From Strigamia acuminata (taxonomy: Eukaryota; Arthropoda; Chilopoda; Geophilomorpha; Linotaeniidae), in NCBI GenBank assembly GCA_949358305.1, contig OX442317.1, positions 12,652,186 through 12,716,185 on the forward strand: a stretch of 64,000 bases of DNA. Direction: 5' to 3'. Position numbers and translations under genes: made by a program. How positions within the stretch are numbered: position 1 is the first letter of the stretch; each line of letters starts with the position of its first letter. A model generated the notes under the pieces. It was not told the DNA's origin. It saw nothing but the letters and a program-made list of their open reading frames with translations, and searched no databases. Shown here one piece after another: positions 40,879 to 54,897 of the stretch.

Positions 40879-43800
40879 TTTGTGCTAAGTCAACTGTGAT
40901 GAGATCAAAAGTCTATTCTCCCAAATCATTGCTTGGATGTTGCTAAAACTTACATTAAAGCTTTCTACTAAGGTTTAAACACTATTTCAAAACATTCAGA
41001 GACATTGGTCTTGTGATGTTTGTGCTAAGTCAACTGTGATGAGATCAAAAGTCTATTCTCCCAAATCATTGCTTGGATGTTGCTAAAACTTACATTAAAG
41101 CTTTCTACTAAGGTTTAAACACTATTTCAAAACATTCAGAGACATTGGTCTTGTGATGTTTGTGCTAAGTCAACTGTGATGAGATCAAAAGTCTATTCTC
41201 CCAAATCATTGCTTAGATGTTGCTAAAACTTACATTGAAGCCGTCTACTAAGGTTTAAACACTATTTCAGAACATTTAGAGACATTGGTCTTGTGGTGTT
41301 TGTGCTAAGTCAACTGTGATGAGATCAAAAGTCTATTTTCCCAAATCATTTCTTGGATGTTGCTAAAACTTACATTAAAGCTTTCTACTAAGGTTTAAAC
41401 ACTATTTCAAAACATTCAGAGACATTAGTCTTGTGATGTTTGTGCTAAGTCAACTGTGATGAGATCAAAAGTCTATTCTCCAAAATCATTACTTGGATGT
41501 TGCTAAAACTTACATTGAAGCCTTCTACTAAGGTTTAAACACTATTTCAGAACATTCAGACACATTGGTCTTGTGGTGTTTGTGCTAAGTCAACTGTGAC
41601 GTCAAATGAGATCAAAAGTTTATTCTTTCAAATTATTGCTTGGATGTTGCTAAAACTTACATTGAAGCTTTCTACTAAGGTTTAAACACTATTTCAGAAC
41701 ATTCAGAAACATTGGTCTTGTGATGTTTGTGCTAAGTCAACTGTGATGTCAAATGGGATCAAAAGTTTATTCTTCCAAATCATTGCTTGGATGTTGCTAA
41801 AACTTACATTGAAGCCTTCTACTAAGGTTTAAACACTATTTCAGAACATTCAGAGACATTGGTCTTGTGGTGTTTGTGCTAAGTCAACTGTGATGAGATC
41901 AAAAGTCTATTCTCCCAAATCATTGCTTGGATGTTGCTAAAACTTACATTAAAGCTTTTTACTAAGGTTTAAACACTATTTCAAAACATTCAGAGACATT
42001 GGTCTTGTGATGTTTGTGCTAAGTCAACTGTGATGAGATCAAAAGTCTATTCTCCTAAATCATTGCTTGGATGTTGCTAAAACTTACATTGAAGCCTTCT
42101 ACTAAGGTTTAAACACTATTTCAGAACATTCAGAGACATTGGTTTGTGGTGTTTGTGCTAAGTCAACGGTGATGTCAAATGAGATCAAAAGTTTATTCTT
42201 TCAAATTATTGCTTGGATGTTGCTAACACTTACATTGAAGCCTTCTACTAAGGTTTAAACACTATTTCTAAACATTCAGAGACATTGGTCTTGTGGTGTT
42301 TGTGCTAAGTCAACTGTGATGAGATCAAAAGTCTATTCTCCCAAATCATTGCTTGGATGTTGCTAAAACTTACATTGAAGCCTTCTACTAAGGTTTAAAC
42401 ACTATTTCAGAACATTCAGAGACATTGGTTTGTGGTGTTTGTGCTAAGTCAACTGTGATGTCAAATGAGATCAAAAGTTTATTCTTTCAAATCATTGCTT
42501 GGATGTTGCTAAAACTTACATTAAAGCTTTCTACTAAGGTTTAAACACTATTTCAGAACATTTAGAGACATTGGTCTTGTGATGTTTGTGCTAAGTCAAC
42601 TGTGATGAGATCAAAAGTCTATTCTCCCAAATCATTGCTTGGATGTTGCTAAAACTTACATTAAAGCTTTCTACTAAGGTTTAAACACTATTTCAAAACA
42701 TTCAGAGACATTGGTCTTGTGATGTTTGTGCTAAGTCAACTGTGATGAGATCAAAAGTCTATTCTCCCAAATCATTGCTTGGATGTTGCTAAAACTTACA
42801 TTAAAGCTTTCTACTAAGGTTTAAACACTATTTCAAAACATTCAGAGACATTGGTCTTGTGATGTTTGTGCTAAGTCAACTGTGATGAGATCAAAAGTCT
42901 ATTCTCCCAAATCATTGCTTAGATGTTGCTAAAACTTACATTGAAGCCGTCTACTAAGGTTTAAACACTATTTCAGAACATTTAGAGACATTGGTCTTGT
43001 GGTGTTTGTGCTAAGTCAACTGTGATGAGATCAAAAGTCTATTTTCCCAAATCATTTCTTGGATGTTGCTAAAACTTACATTAAAGCTTTCTACTAAGGT
43101 TTAAACACTATTTCAAAACATTCAGAGACATTAGTCTTGTGATGTTTGTGCTAAGTCAACTGTGATGAGATCAAAAGTCTATTCTCCAAAATCATTGCTT
43201 GGATGTTGCTAAAACTTACATTGAAGCCTTCTACTAAGGTTTAAACACTATTTCAGAACATTCAGACACATTGGTCTTGTGGTGTTTGTGCTAAGTCAAC
43301 TGTGACGTCAAATGAGATCAAAAGTTTATTCTTTCAAATTATTGCTTGGATGTTGCTAAAACTTACATTGAAGCTTTCTACTAAGGTTTAAACACTATTT
43401 CAGAACATTCAGAGACATTGGTTTGTGGTGTTTGTGCTAAGTCAACTGTGATGTCAAATGAGATCAAAAGTTTATTCTTTCAAATCATTGCTTGGATGTT
43501 GCTAAAACTTACATTAAAGCTTTCTACTAAGGTTTAAACACTATTTCAGAACATTTAGAGACATTGGTCTTGTGATGTTTGTGCTAAGTCAACTGTGATG
43601 AGATCAAAAGTCTATTCTCCCAAATCATTGCTTGGATGTTGCTAAAACTTACATTAAAGCTTTCTACTAAGGTTTAAACACTATTTCAAAACATTCAGAG
43701 ACATTGGTCTTGTGATGTTTGTGCTAAGTCAACTGTGATGAGATCAAAAGTCTATTCTCCCAAATCATTGCTTGGATGTTGCTAAAACTTACATTAAAGC

Positions 43801-46800
43801 TTTCTACTAAGGTTTAAACACTATTTCAAAACATTCAGAGACATTGGTCTTGTGATGTTTGTGCTAAGTCAACTGTGATGAGATCAAAAGTCTATTCTCC
43901 CAAATCATTGCTTAGATGTTGCTAAAACTTACATTGAAGCCGTCTACTAAGGTTTAAACACTATTTCAGAACATTTAGAGACATTGGTCTTGTGGTGTTT
44001 GTGCTAAGTCAACTGTGATGAGATCAAAAGTCTATTTTTCCAAATCATTTCTTGGATGTTGCTAAAACTTACATTAAAGCTTTCTACTAAGGTTTAAACA
44101 CTATTTCAAAACATTCAGAGACATTAGTCTTGTGATGTTTGTGCTAAGTCAACTGTGATGAGATCAAAAGTCTATTCTCCCAAATCATTGCTTGGATGTT
44201 GCTAAAACTTACATTAAAGCTTTCTACTAAGGTTTAAACACTATTTCAAAACATTCAGAGACATTGGTCTTGTGATGTTTGTGCTAAGTCAACTGTGATG
44301 AGATCAAAAGTCTATTCTCCCAAATCATTGCTTGGATGTTGCTAAAACTTACATTAAAGCTTTCAACTAAGGTTTAAACACTATTTCAAAACATTCAGAG
44401 ACATTGGTCTTGTGATGTTTGTGCTAAGTCAACTGTGATGAGATCAAAAGTCTATTCTCCCAAATCATTGCTTGGATGTTGCTAAAACTTACATTGAAGC
44501 CTTCTACTAAGGTTTAAACACTATTTCAGAACATTCAGAAACATTGGTCTTGTGATGTTTGTGCTAAGTCAACTGTGATGTCAAATGGGATCAAAAGTTT
44601 ATTCTTCCAAATTATTGCTTGGATGTTGCTAAAACTTACATTGAAGCCTTCTACTAAGGTTTAAACACTATTTCAGAACATTCAGAGACATTGGTCTTGT
44701 GGTGTTTGTGCTAAGTCAACTGTGATGAGATCAAAAGTCTATTCTCCCAAATCATTGCTTGGATGTTGCTAAAACTTACATTGAAGCCTTCTACTAAGGT
44801 TTAAACACTATTTCAGAACATTCAGATACATTGGTCTTGTGGTGTTTGTGCTAAGTCAACTGTGACGTCAAATAAGATCAAAAGTTTATTCTTTCAAATC
44901 ATTGCTTGGATGTTGCTAAAACTTACATTAAAGCTTTCTACTAAGGTTTAAACACTATTTCAGAACATTTAGAGACATTGGTCTTGTGATGTTTGTGCTA
45001 AGTCAACTGTGATGAGATCAAAAGTCTATTCTCCAAAATCATTGCTTGGATGTTGCTAAAACTTACATTGAAGCCTTCTACTAAGGTTTAAACACTATTT
45101 CAGAACATTCAGATACATTGGTCTTGTGGTGTTTGTGCTAAGTCAACTGTGACGTCAAATAAGATCAAAAGTTTATTCTTTCAAATCATTGCTTGGATGT
45201 TGCTAAAACTTACATTAAAGCTTTCTACTAAGGTTTAAACACTATTTCAGAACATTCAGAGACATTGGTCTTGTGATGTTTGTGCTAAGTCAACTGTGAT
45301 GAGATCAAAAGTCTATTCTCCCAAATCATTGCTTGGATGTTGCTAAAACTTACATTGAAGCCTTCTACTAAGGTTTAAACACTATTTCAGAACATTCAGA
45401 GACATTGGTTTGTGGTGTTTGTGCTAAGTCAACTGTGATGAGATCAAAAGTCTATTCTCCCAAATCATTGCTTGGATGTTGCTAAAACTTACATTAAAGC
45501 TTTCTACTAAGGTTTAAACACTATTTCAAAACATTCAGAGACATTGGTCTTGTGATGTTTGTGCTAAGTCAACTGTGATGAGATCAAAAGTCTATTCTCC
45601 CAAATCATTGCTTGGATGTTGCTAAAACTTACATTGAAGCCTTCTACTAAGGTTTAAACACTATTTCAGAACATTCAGAGACATTGGTTTGTAGTGTTCG
45701 TGCTAAGTCAACTGTGATGTCAAATGAGATCAAAAATTTATTCTTTCAAATTATTGCTTGGATGTTGCTAACACTTACATTGAAGCCTTCTACTAAGGTT
45801 TAAACACTATTTCAGAACATTCAGAGACATTGGTCTTGTGATGTTTGTGCTAAGTCAACTGTGATGTCAAATGAGATCAAAAGTTTATTCTTTCAAATCA
45901 TTGCTTGGATGTTGCTAAAACTTACATTAAAGCCTTCTACTAAGGTTTAAACACTATTTCAGAACATTCAGAGACATTGGTCTTGTGATGTTTGTGCTAA
46001 GTCAACTGTGATAAGATCAAAAGTCTATTCTCCAAAATCATTGCTTGGATGTTGCTAAAACTTACATTGAAGCCTTCTACTAAGGTTTAAACACTATTTC
46101 AGAACATTCAGAGACATTGGTTTGTGGTGTTTGTGCTAAGTCAACTGTGATGTCAAATGAGATCAAAAGTTTATTCTTTCAAATTATTGCTTGGATGTTG
46201 CTAACACTTACATTGAAGCCTTCTACTAAGGTTTAAACACTATTTCTAAACATTCAGAGACATTGGTCTTGTGGTGTTTGTGCTAAGTCAACTGTGACGT
46301 CAAATGAGATCAAAAGTTTATTCTTTCAAATTATTGCTTGGATGTTGCTAAAACTTACATTGAAGCTTTCTACTAAGGTTTAAACACTATTTCAGAACAT
46401 TCAGAAACATTGGTCTTGTGATGTTTGTGCTAAGTCAACTGTGATGTCAAATGGGATCAAAAGTTTATTCTTCCAAATCATTGCTTGGATGTTGCTAAAA
46501 CTTACATTGAAGCCTTCTACTAAGGTTTAAACACTATTTCTAAACATTCAGAGACATTGGTCTTGTGGTGTTTGTGCTAAGTCAACTGTGATGAGATCAA
46601 AAGTCTATTCTCCCAAATCATTGCTTGGATGTTGCTAAAACTTACATTGAAGCCTTCTACTAAGGTTTAAACACTATTTCAGAACATTCAGAGACATTGG
46701 TTTGTGGTGTTTGTGCTAAGTCAACTGTGATGTCAAATGAGATCAAAAGTTTATTCTTTCAAATCATTGCTTGGATGTTGCTAAAACTTACATTAAAGCT

Positions 46801-49800
46801 TTCTACTAAGGTTTAAACACTATTTCAGAACATTTAGAGACATTGGTCTTGTGATGTTTGTGCTAAGTCAACTGTGATGAGATCAAAAGTCTATTCTCCC
46901 AAATCATTGCTTGGATGTTGCTAAAACTTACACTAAAGCTTTCTACTAAGGTTTAAACACTATTTCAAAACATTCAGAGACATTGGTCTTGTGATGTTTG
47001 TGCTAAGTCAACTGTGATGAGATCAAAAGTCTATTCTCCCAAATCATTGCTTAGATGTTGCTAAAACTTACATTGAAGCCGTCTACTAAGGTTTAAACAC
47101 TATTTCAGAACATTTAGAGACATTGGTCTTGTAGTGTTTGTGCTAAGTCAACTGTGATGAGATCAAAAGTCTATTTTCCCAAATCATTTCTTGGATGTTG
47201 CTAAAACTTACATTAAAGCTTTCTACTAAGGTTTAAACACTATTTCAAAACATTCAGAGACATTAGTCTTGTGATGTTTGTGCTAAGTCAACTGTGATGA
47301 GATCAAAAGTCTATTCTCCCAAATCATTGCTTGGATGTTGCTAAAACTTACATTAAAGCTTTCTACTAAGGTTTAAACACTATTTCAAAACATTCAGAGA
47401 CATTGGTCTTGTGATGTTTGTGCTAAGTCAACTGTGATGAGATCAAAAGTCTATTCTCCCAAATCATTGCTTGGATGTTGCTAAAACTTACATTGAAGCC
47501 TTCTACTAAGGTTTAAACACTATTTCAGAACATTCAGAGACATTGGTCTTGTGATGTTTGTGCTAAGTCAACTGTGATGTCAAATGAGATCAAAAATTTA
47601 TTCTTTCAAATTATTGCTTGGATGTTGCTAACACTTACATTGAAGCCTTCTACTAAGGTTTAAACACTATTTCAGAACATTCAGAGACATTGGTCTTGTG
47701 ATGTTTGTGCTAAGTCAACTGTGATGTCAAATGAGATCAAAAGTTTATTCTTTCAAATCATTGCTTGGATGTTGCTAAAACTTATATTAAAGCCTTCTAC
47801 TAAGGTTTAAACACTATTTCAGAACATTCAGAGACATTGGTCTTGTGATGTTTGTGCTAAGTCAACTGTGATGAGATCAAAAGTCTATTCTCCAAAATCA
47901 TTGCTTGGATGTTGCTAAAACTTACATTGAAGCCTTCTACTAAGGTTTAAACACTATTTCAGAACATTCAGACACATTGGTCTTGTGGTGTTTGTGCTAA
48001 GTCAACTGTGACGTCAAATGAGATCAAAAGTTTATTCTTTCAAATTATTGCTTGGATGTTGCTAAAACTTACATTGAAGCCTTCTACTAAGGTTTAAACA
48101 CTATTTCAGAACATTCAGAGACATTGGTTTGTGGTGTTTGTGCTAAGTCAACTGTGATGAGATCAAAAGTCTATTCTCCCAAATCATTGCTTGGATGTTG
48201 CTAAAACTTACATTGAAGCCGTCTACTAAGGTTTAAACACTATTTCAGAACATTTAGAGACATTGGTCTTGTGGTGTTTGTGCTAAGTCAACTGTGATGA
48301 GATCAAAAGTCTATTCTCCCAAATCATTGCTTGGATGTTGCTAAAACTTACATTAAAGCTTTTTACTAAGGTTTAAACACTATTTCAAAACATTCAGAGA
48401 CATTGGTCTTGTGATGTTTGTGCTAAGTCAACTGTGATGAGATCAAAAGTCTATTCTCCTAAATCATTGCTTGGATGTTGCTAAAACTTACATTGAAGCC
48501 TTCTACTAAGGTTTAAACACTATTTCAGAACATTCAGAGACATTGGTTTGTGGTGTTTGTGCTAAGTCAACTGTGATGTCAAATGAGATCAAAAGTTTAT
48601 TCTTTCAAATTATTGCTTGGATGTTGCTAACACTTACATTGAAGTCTTCTACTAAGGTTTAAACACTATTTCTAAACATTCAGAGACATTGGTCTTGTGG
48701 TGTTTGTGCTAAGTCAACTGTGATGAGATCAAAAGTCTATTCTCCCAAATCATTGCTTGGATGTTGCTAAAACTTACATTGAAGCCTTCTACTAAGGTTT
48801 AAACACTATTTCAGAACATTCAGAGACATTGGTTTGTGGTGTTTGTGCTAAGTCAACTGTGATGTCAAATGAGATCAAAAGTTTATTCTTTCAAATCATT
48901 GCTTGGATGTTGCTAAAACTTACATTAAAGCTTTCTACTAATTTTTAAACACTATTTCAGAACATTTAGAGACATTGGTTTGTGGTGTTTGTGCTAAGTC
49001 AACTGTGATGAGATCAAAAGTCTATTCTCCAAAATCATTGCTTGGATGTTGCTAAAACTTACATTGAAGCCTTCTACTAAGGTTTAAACACTATTTCAGA
49101 ACATTCAGAGACATTGGTTTGTGGTGTTTGTGCTAAGTCAACTGTGATGTCAAATGAGATCAAAAGTTTATTCTTTCAAATTATTGCTTGGATGTTGCTA
49201 ACACTTACATTGAAGTCTTCTACTAAGGTTTAAACACTATTTCTAAACATTCAGAGACATTGGTCTTGTGGTGTTTGTGCTAAGTCAACTGTGATGAGAT
49301 CAAAAGTCTATTCTCCCAAATCATTGCTTGGATGTTGCTAAAACTTACATTGAAGCCTTCTACTAAGGTTTAAACACTATTTCAGAACATTCAGAGACAT
49401 TGGTTTGTGGTGTTTGTGCTAAGTCAACTGTGATGAGATCAAAAGTCTATTCTCCCAAATCATTGCTTGGATGTTGCTAAAACTTACATTGAAGCCTTCT
49501 ACTAAGGTTTAAACACTATTTCAGAACATTCAGATACATTGGTCTTGTGGTGTTTGTGCTAAGTCAACTGTGACGTCAAATAAGATCAAAAGTTTATTCT
49601 TTCAAATCATTGCTTGGATGTTGCTAAAACTTACATTAAAGCTTTCTACTAAGGTTTAAACACTATTTCAGAACATTCAGAGACATTGGTTTGTGGTGTT
49701 TGTGCTAAGTCAACTGTGATGAGATCAAAAGTCTATTCTCCCAAATCATTGCTTGGATGTTGCTAAAACTTACATTGAAGCCGTCTACTAAGGTTTAAAC

Positions 49801-52412
49801 ACTATTTCAGAACATTTAGAGACATTGGTCTTGTGGTGTTTGTGCTAAGTCAACTGTGATGAGATCAAAAGTCTATTCTCCCAAATCATTGCTTGGATGT
49901 TGCTAAAACTTACATTAAAGCTTTTTACTAAGGTTTAAACACTATTTCAAAACATTCAGAGACATTGGTCTTGTGATGTTTGTGCTAAGTCAACTGTGAT
50001 GAGATCAAAAGTCTATTCTCCTAAATCATTGCTTGGATGTTGCTAAAACTTACATTGAAGCCTTCTACTAAGGTTTAAACACTATTTCAGAACATTCAGA
50101 GACATTGGTTTGTGGTGTTTGTGCTAAGTCAACTGTGATGTCAAATGAGATCAAAAGTTTATTCTTTCAAATTATTGCTTGGATGTTGCTAACACTTACA
50201 TTGAAGTCTTCTACTAAGGTTTAAACACTATTTCAGAACATTCAGAGACATTGGTCTTGTGATGTTTGTGCTAAGTCAACTGTGATGTCAAATGAGATAA
50301 AAAGTTTATTCTTTCAAATCATTGCTTGGATGTTGCTAAAACTTACATTAAAGCTTTCTACTAAAGTTTAAACACTATTTCAGAACATTCGGAGACATTG
50401 GTCTTGTGGTGTTTGTGCTAAGTCAACTGTAATGAGATCAAAAGTCTATTCTCCAAAATCATTGCTTGGATGTTGCTAAAACTTACATTGAAGCCTTCTA
50501 CTAAGGTTTAAACACTATTTCAGAACATTCAGACACATTGGTCTTGTGGTGTTTGTGCTAAGTCAACTGTGATGTCAAATGAGATCAAAAGTTTATTCTT
50601 TCAAATTATTGCTTGGATGTTGCTAACACTTACATTGAAGTCTTCTACTAAGGTTTAAACACTATTTCTAAACATTCAGAGACATTGGTCTTGTGGTGTT
50701 TGTGCTAAGTCAACTGTGATGAGATCAAAAGTCTATTCTCCCAAATCATTGCTTGGATGTTGCTAAAACTTACATTGAAGCCTTCTACTAAGGTTTAAAC
50801 ACTATTTCAGAACATTTAGAGACATTGGTCTTGTGGTGTTTGTGCTAAGTCAACTGTGATGAGATCAAAAGTCTATTTTTCCAAATCATTTCTTGGATGT
50901 TGCTAAAACTTACATTAAAGCTTTCTACTAAGGTTTAAACACTATTTCAAAACATTCAGAGACATTAGTCTTGTGATGTTTGTGCTAAGTCAACTGTGAT
51001 GAGATCAAAAGTCTATTCTCCCAAATCATTGCTTGGATGTTGCTAAAACTTACATTAAAGCTTTCTACTAAGGTTTAAACACTATTTCAAAACATTCAGA
51101 GACATTGGTCTTGTGATGTTTGTGCTAAGTCAACTGTGATGAGATCAAAAGTCTATTCTCCCAAATCATTGCTTGGATGTTGCTAAAACTTACATTAAAG
51201 CTTTCAACTAAGGTTTAAACACTATTTCAAAACATTCAGAGACATTGGTCTTGTGATGTTTGTGCTAAGTCAACTGTGATGAGATCAAAAGTCTATTCTC
51301 CCAAATCATTGCTTGGATGTTGCTAAAACTTACATTGAAGCCTTCTACTAAGGTTTAAACACTATTTCAGAACATTCAGAAACATTGGTCTTGTGATGTT
51401 TGTGCTAAGTCAACTGTGATGTCAAATGGGATCAAAAGTTTATTCTTCCAAATCATTGCTTGGATGTTGCTAAAACTTACATTGAAGCCTTCTACTAAGG
51501 TTTAAACACTATTTCAGAACATTCAGAGACATTGGTCTTGTGGTGTTTGTGCTAAGTCAACTGTGATGAGATCAAAAGTCTATTCTCCCAAATCATTGCT
51601 TGGATGTTGCTAAAACTTACATTGAAGCCTTCTACTAAGGTTTAAACACTATTTCAGAACATTCAGATACATTGGTCTTGTGGTGTTTGTGCTAAGTCAA
51701 CTGTGACGTCAAATAAGATCAAAAGTTTATTCTTTCAAATCATTGCTTGGATGTTGCTAAAACTTACATTAAAGCTTTCTACTAAGGTTTAAACACTATT
51801 TCAGAACATTTAGAGACATTGGTCTTGTGATGTTTGTGCTAAGTCAACTGTGATGAGATCAAAAGTCTATTCTCCAAAATCATTGCTTGGATGTTGCTAA
51901 AACTTACATTGAAGCCTTCTACTAAGGTTTAAACACTATTTCAGAACATTCAGATACATTGGTCTTGTGGTGTTTGTGCTAAGTCAACTGTGACGTCAAA
52001 TAAGATCAAAAGTTTATTCTTTCAAATCATTGCTTGGATGTTGCTAAAACTTACATTAAAGCTTTCTACTAAGGTTTAAACACTATTTCAGAACATTCAG
52101 AGACATTGGTCTTGTGATGTTTGTGCTAAGTCAACTGTGATGAGATCAAAAGTCTATTCTCCCAAATCATTGCTTGGATGTTGCTAAAACTTACATTGAA
52201 GCCTTCTACTAAGGTTTAAACACTATTTCAGAACATTCAGAGACATTGGTTTGTGGTGTTTGTGCTAAGTCAACTGTGATGAGATCAAAAGTCTATTCTC
52301 CCAAATCATTGCTTGGATGTTGCTAAAACTTACATTAAAGCTTTCTACTAAGGTTTAAACACTATTTCAAAACATTCAGAGACATTGGTCTTGTGATGTT
52401 TGTGCTAAGTCA

Positions 52413-52416
52413 ACTG
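52413..52416. other. Left target-site duplication of copy G (ACTG)
   Basis: ACTG directly precedes the LTR start and is repeated at 61753-61756 right after the LTR end. The satellite has one ACTG at this place in undisturbed monomers, for example 45572-45575. Four bases fit BEL/Pao integration. Confidence 0.9.
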
Positions 52417-53985
52417 TGTTGCAAGACAGCGTGGAAGAATTGTTGTGCTGAGATTGTGTCAATAAATATTACTAATTGCTTTGATTTGTTTAATTTTCCT
52501 TTAGTGTTTTATTTTTCATAATTAATTGATATTTTTCACTTTACAGGAATTTTGACTTATTAAAATGTTTTTCACTGATTTTTATTGTCACTTTTCGATT
52601 TAATGTAGTGTTAATACTTTGCTATTATTTTATTCGTGTCTTTTTGAGTGCATTTTTGAACCTTTCTATTAATTTTCCCTGATTTTGTGTTTATTGCGTG
52701 CAGTTCTAATGTTTTCTTCATTTTCTGGCATACATTTGCGATGTTCGATACGTCATGTTTCGGTTCCTAGCGGACTTTTGCTTCCGTCTTCTAACCTTTC
52801 GTTTAGTGCTTTAAAACTCATTTGGAGTTTGTTTTATTATTATTTCTGACTATTTCGAGTCTGATCTTTCTTTCTGGATGCATTAGAACTGCCCAAATTG
52901 CTTCGATCGGTTGTTTCGATCGTTCGTTGTCGGCTGCCTTAAAAGCGTAGCCGAGAATGTTCGGTTCGATCAACATTTTCGTATTTATTAAACTTGTGTG
53001 TTTTCCTTCAGTATTTTGTGATAAGAATTAATAATTACTCTTGTAATTTAATCACTACTTTATTCGTTATTTACTTTAAGTGCCTTTTATTCCAATTTCA
53101 AATTGTTTTGACGCTTTTGCAATGTTCGCCGGACGCCATGTTTGATCCAACACCTTTGTTTTGTTCGCCGGTCGCCATGTTTGTCCCAAGCGACGATTAC
53201 ACAATGTAACCGTTATTTTTGTATTTTATATTCTTATAATCTGCATTTACTATTTCATTTCGAAGTGTTTTCACCAGTATTCTTTGCTATTTTTTGCATT
53301 TTTATTCCGTTCGGAATTCAAATGTTTTGATTGCATCATTTTGCTTGACGCTGATTGGCTGTCTCGATCGTCTGCTTGACGATCATTGTTTTCACTCCGT
53401 TTGCACTGTTTTACTGTTTTGATCTTATTGTTGTGATTAGATTATTTATTCCTGGTATTCTTGTGGTCATTTTGGTATATCGCAATCTTTATTTCGTGCA
53501 GTTTTTATGTAACTACAACTTTGCTGTGATTTCGTTTCCTCCGTTGCTATGACAACGGAGTTTTTTGTGTATCTGTATTTCGCCGCTATCGGCTTGGCGC
53601 GTGCCGTAATTGGGTACTGCGCATGTGCGGTTCCTCAGGAACCAATGTAATCAGTGTATTTTATTCAGTTCTCAACCAACTTTTTAATAAACAAGTTGTT
53701 TTTTGTTAACTCCCGTGTTTTCTATTTTCAACCTTAGTTTTCAATGTGTTGTGAGTAGTTAAGCCTTTCCCTGGATTAGCCATTGATTCAGCACTCCATT
53801 GGATATTAATCATCGGTGTTCTCATCAATGCTCCATGCATTCATCAATAGTTTTCAGTGCGGATTTGTGTTCTCAGCGCGGTTTTCGTACGAATTTAACA
53901 ATACGATCACTTGAGTTTAAAGAGGCGGGAAATTCAAATAGCCCCAACCCCATTCCTAGCTGTTTGGTGTTGACAGACCGCAACA
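52417..53985 (+). repeat. 5' LTR of copy G
   Basis: TGTTGC at 52417 follows satellite directly; GCAACA ends at 53985. The hairpin with X-box-like core is at 53539-53560, TCAGT at 53651 and AATAAA at 53686-53691. As the 5' LTR of a simple insertion it should drive transcription rightwards through copy G. Confidence 0.97.
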
Positions 53986-54897
53986 TCGAATACGTTCTTT
54001 TGGTGCACGTGACCAGGATATCGTCTGCTTTTCGTGAGTGTTTCCGTTACGTCAGTGATACGTTAGCTTGTTCATCTGGTTCGAGCAGCGGAATTTACGT
54101 TCGTGTGTCGTCGTCAGCAAAGCGTGTCGTCGTTCAATGTGACTACAGTCGCAACGGTGACATTTTGTGCGTCGATTACGAACATTTGAGTGCCAGCAAC
54201 GATTTTCTACGGTCGCCATCTTGGATTTGGATAACACAACGCGCTGTGCTGAGAAGTCGATTCGCCCCTGGATTTATTGCTTTTCTTGTGTTTTATCATT
54301 CAGTGCATTTATTTTGGAGGTTTTGTTTGCATGAGGGTATTGTTTTGGGTATTCTTTTTGGTGTTATTGCTGTTTCATATGCTAATCTTAAGGGAAATTT
54401 AGTAAAAGTGTATTTTATTGCAAATCGTTTTAGTGTTTTCTTTAATTTTATGCATGCATCTCCATATAACTGGCCTAACCAGGGGAGATTTAGATTTTTT
54501 TGATGCTAGTTACTGGTCAGTCTCTCATTGCAAGGGCTGTCAGTTATTAAAGTTAAAATTTAATAGTGGTTTTCGTGTGAATTTCGTTCCAAACGAATCG
54601 CCGAAAATATTTCAAACTTGTGTAGGACTTTTTGAGTCACGTTTTTCATACGTGGTCAAGGTCGCTCGTGTGTTTTAGCATCCCTGATTGTTAAAACACT
54701 CGATATTCTTGTGCATTTTTCATTTGATTTTTTGTCATTTGGGCAATTAAACGTTGAAAAAATTCTGTGTATTTTTGGGGGATAAAATAACAAATTTTAT
54801 TCTTTTAAAAAATTGAAAGCGAAGTGTTTTTTGTCAAACGAGATTTTATCTTCCTTTTCGCAATTTGCAGCCGTGAATTTGTGAGAGGAGAGAAAAC
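53986..54897 (+). other. 5' leader of copy G
   Basis: 912 bases as in copy B. Candidate primer-binding site at 54001-54018; upstream open frame from ATG 53835 to stop at 54503; acceptor-like CAG ending at 54870. Confidence 0.85.

Larger units (their letters stand above)
39033..52416. repeat. Satellite array, about 94 monomers of 139-147 bp with higher-order repeats
   Basis: TTTGTGCTAAGTCAACTGTG recurs at 39033, 39173, 39313, 39453, 39593, 39733, 39873, 40020, 40167, 40307, 40446, 40593, 40732 and 40879, and then throughout. Short monomers (139/140 bp) read GTGATGAGATC; long ones (146/147 bp) have 7 extra bases and TTTATTC in place of CTATTC. A 12-monomer block of 1706 bp (39173-40878) is repeated at 40879-42584 and partly from 42585. 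No gene or open frame of note is present. All monomers are in the same orientation. Confidence 0.97.

Noticed and set aside
39033-52416. CRISPR-like regular repeat
   Set aside because: The 140-bp units are contiguous with no unique spacers, and the context is a eukaryotic retrotransposon cluster. It is satellite DNA.
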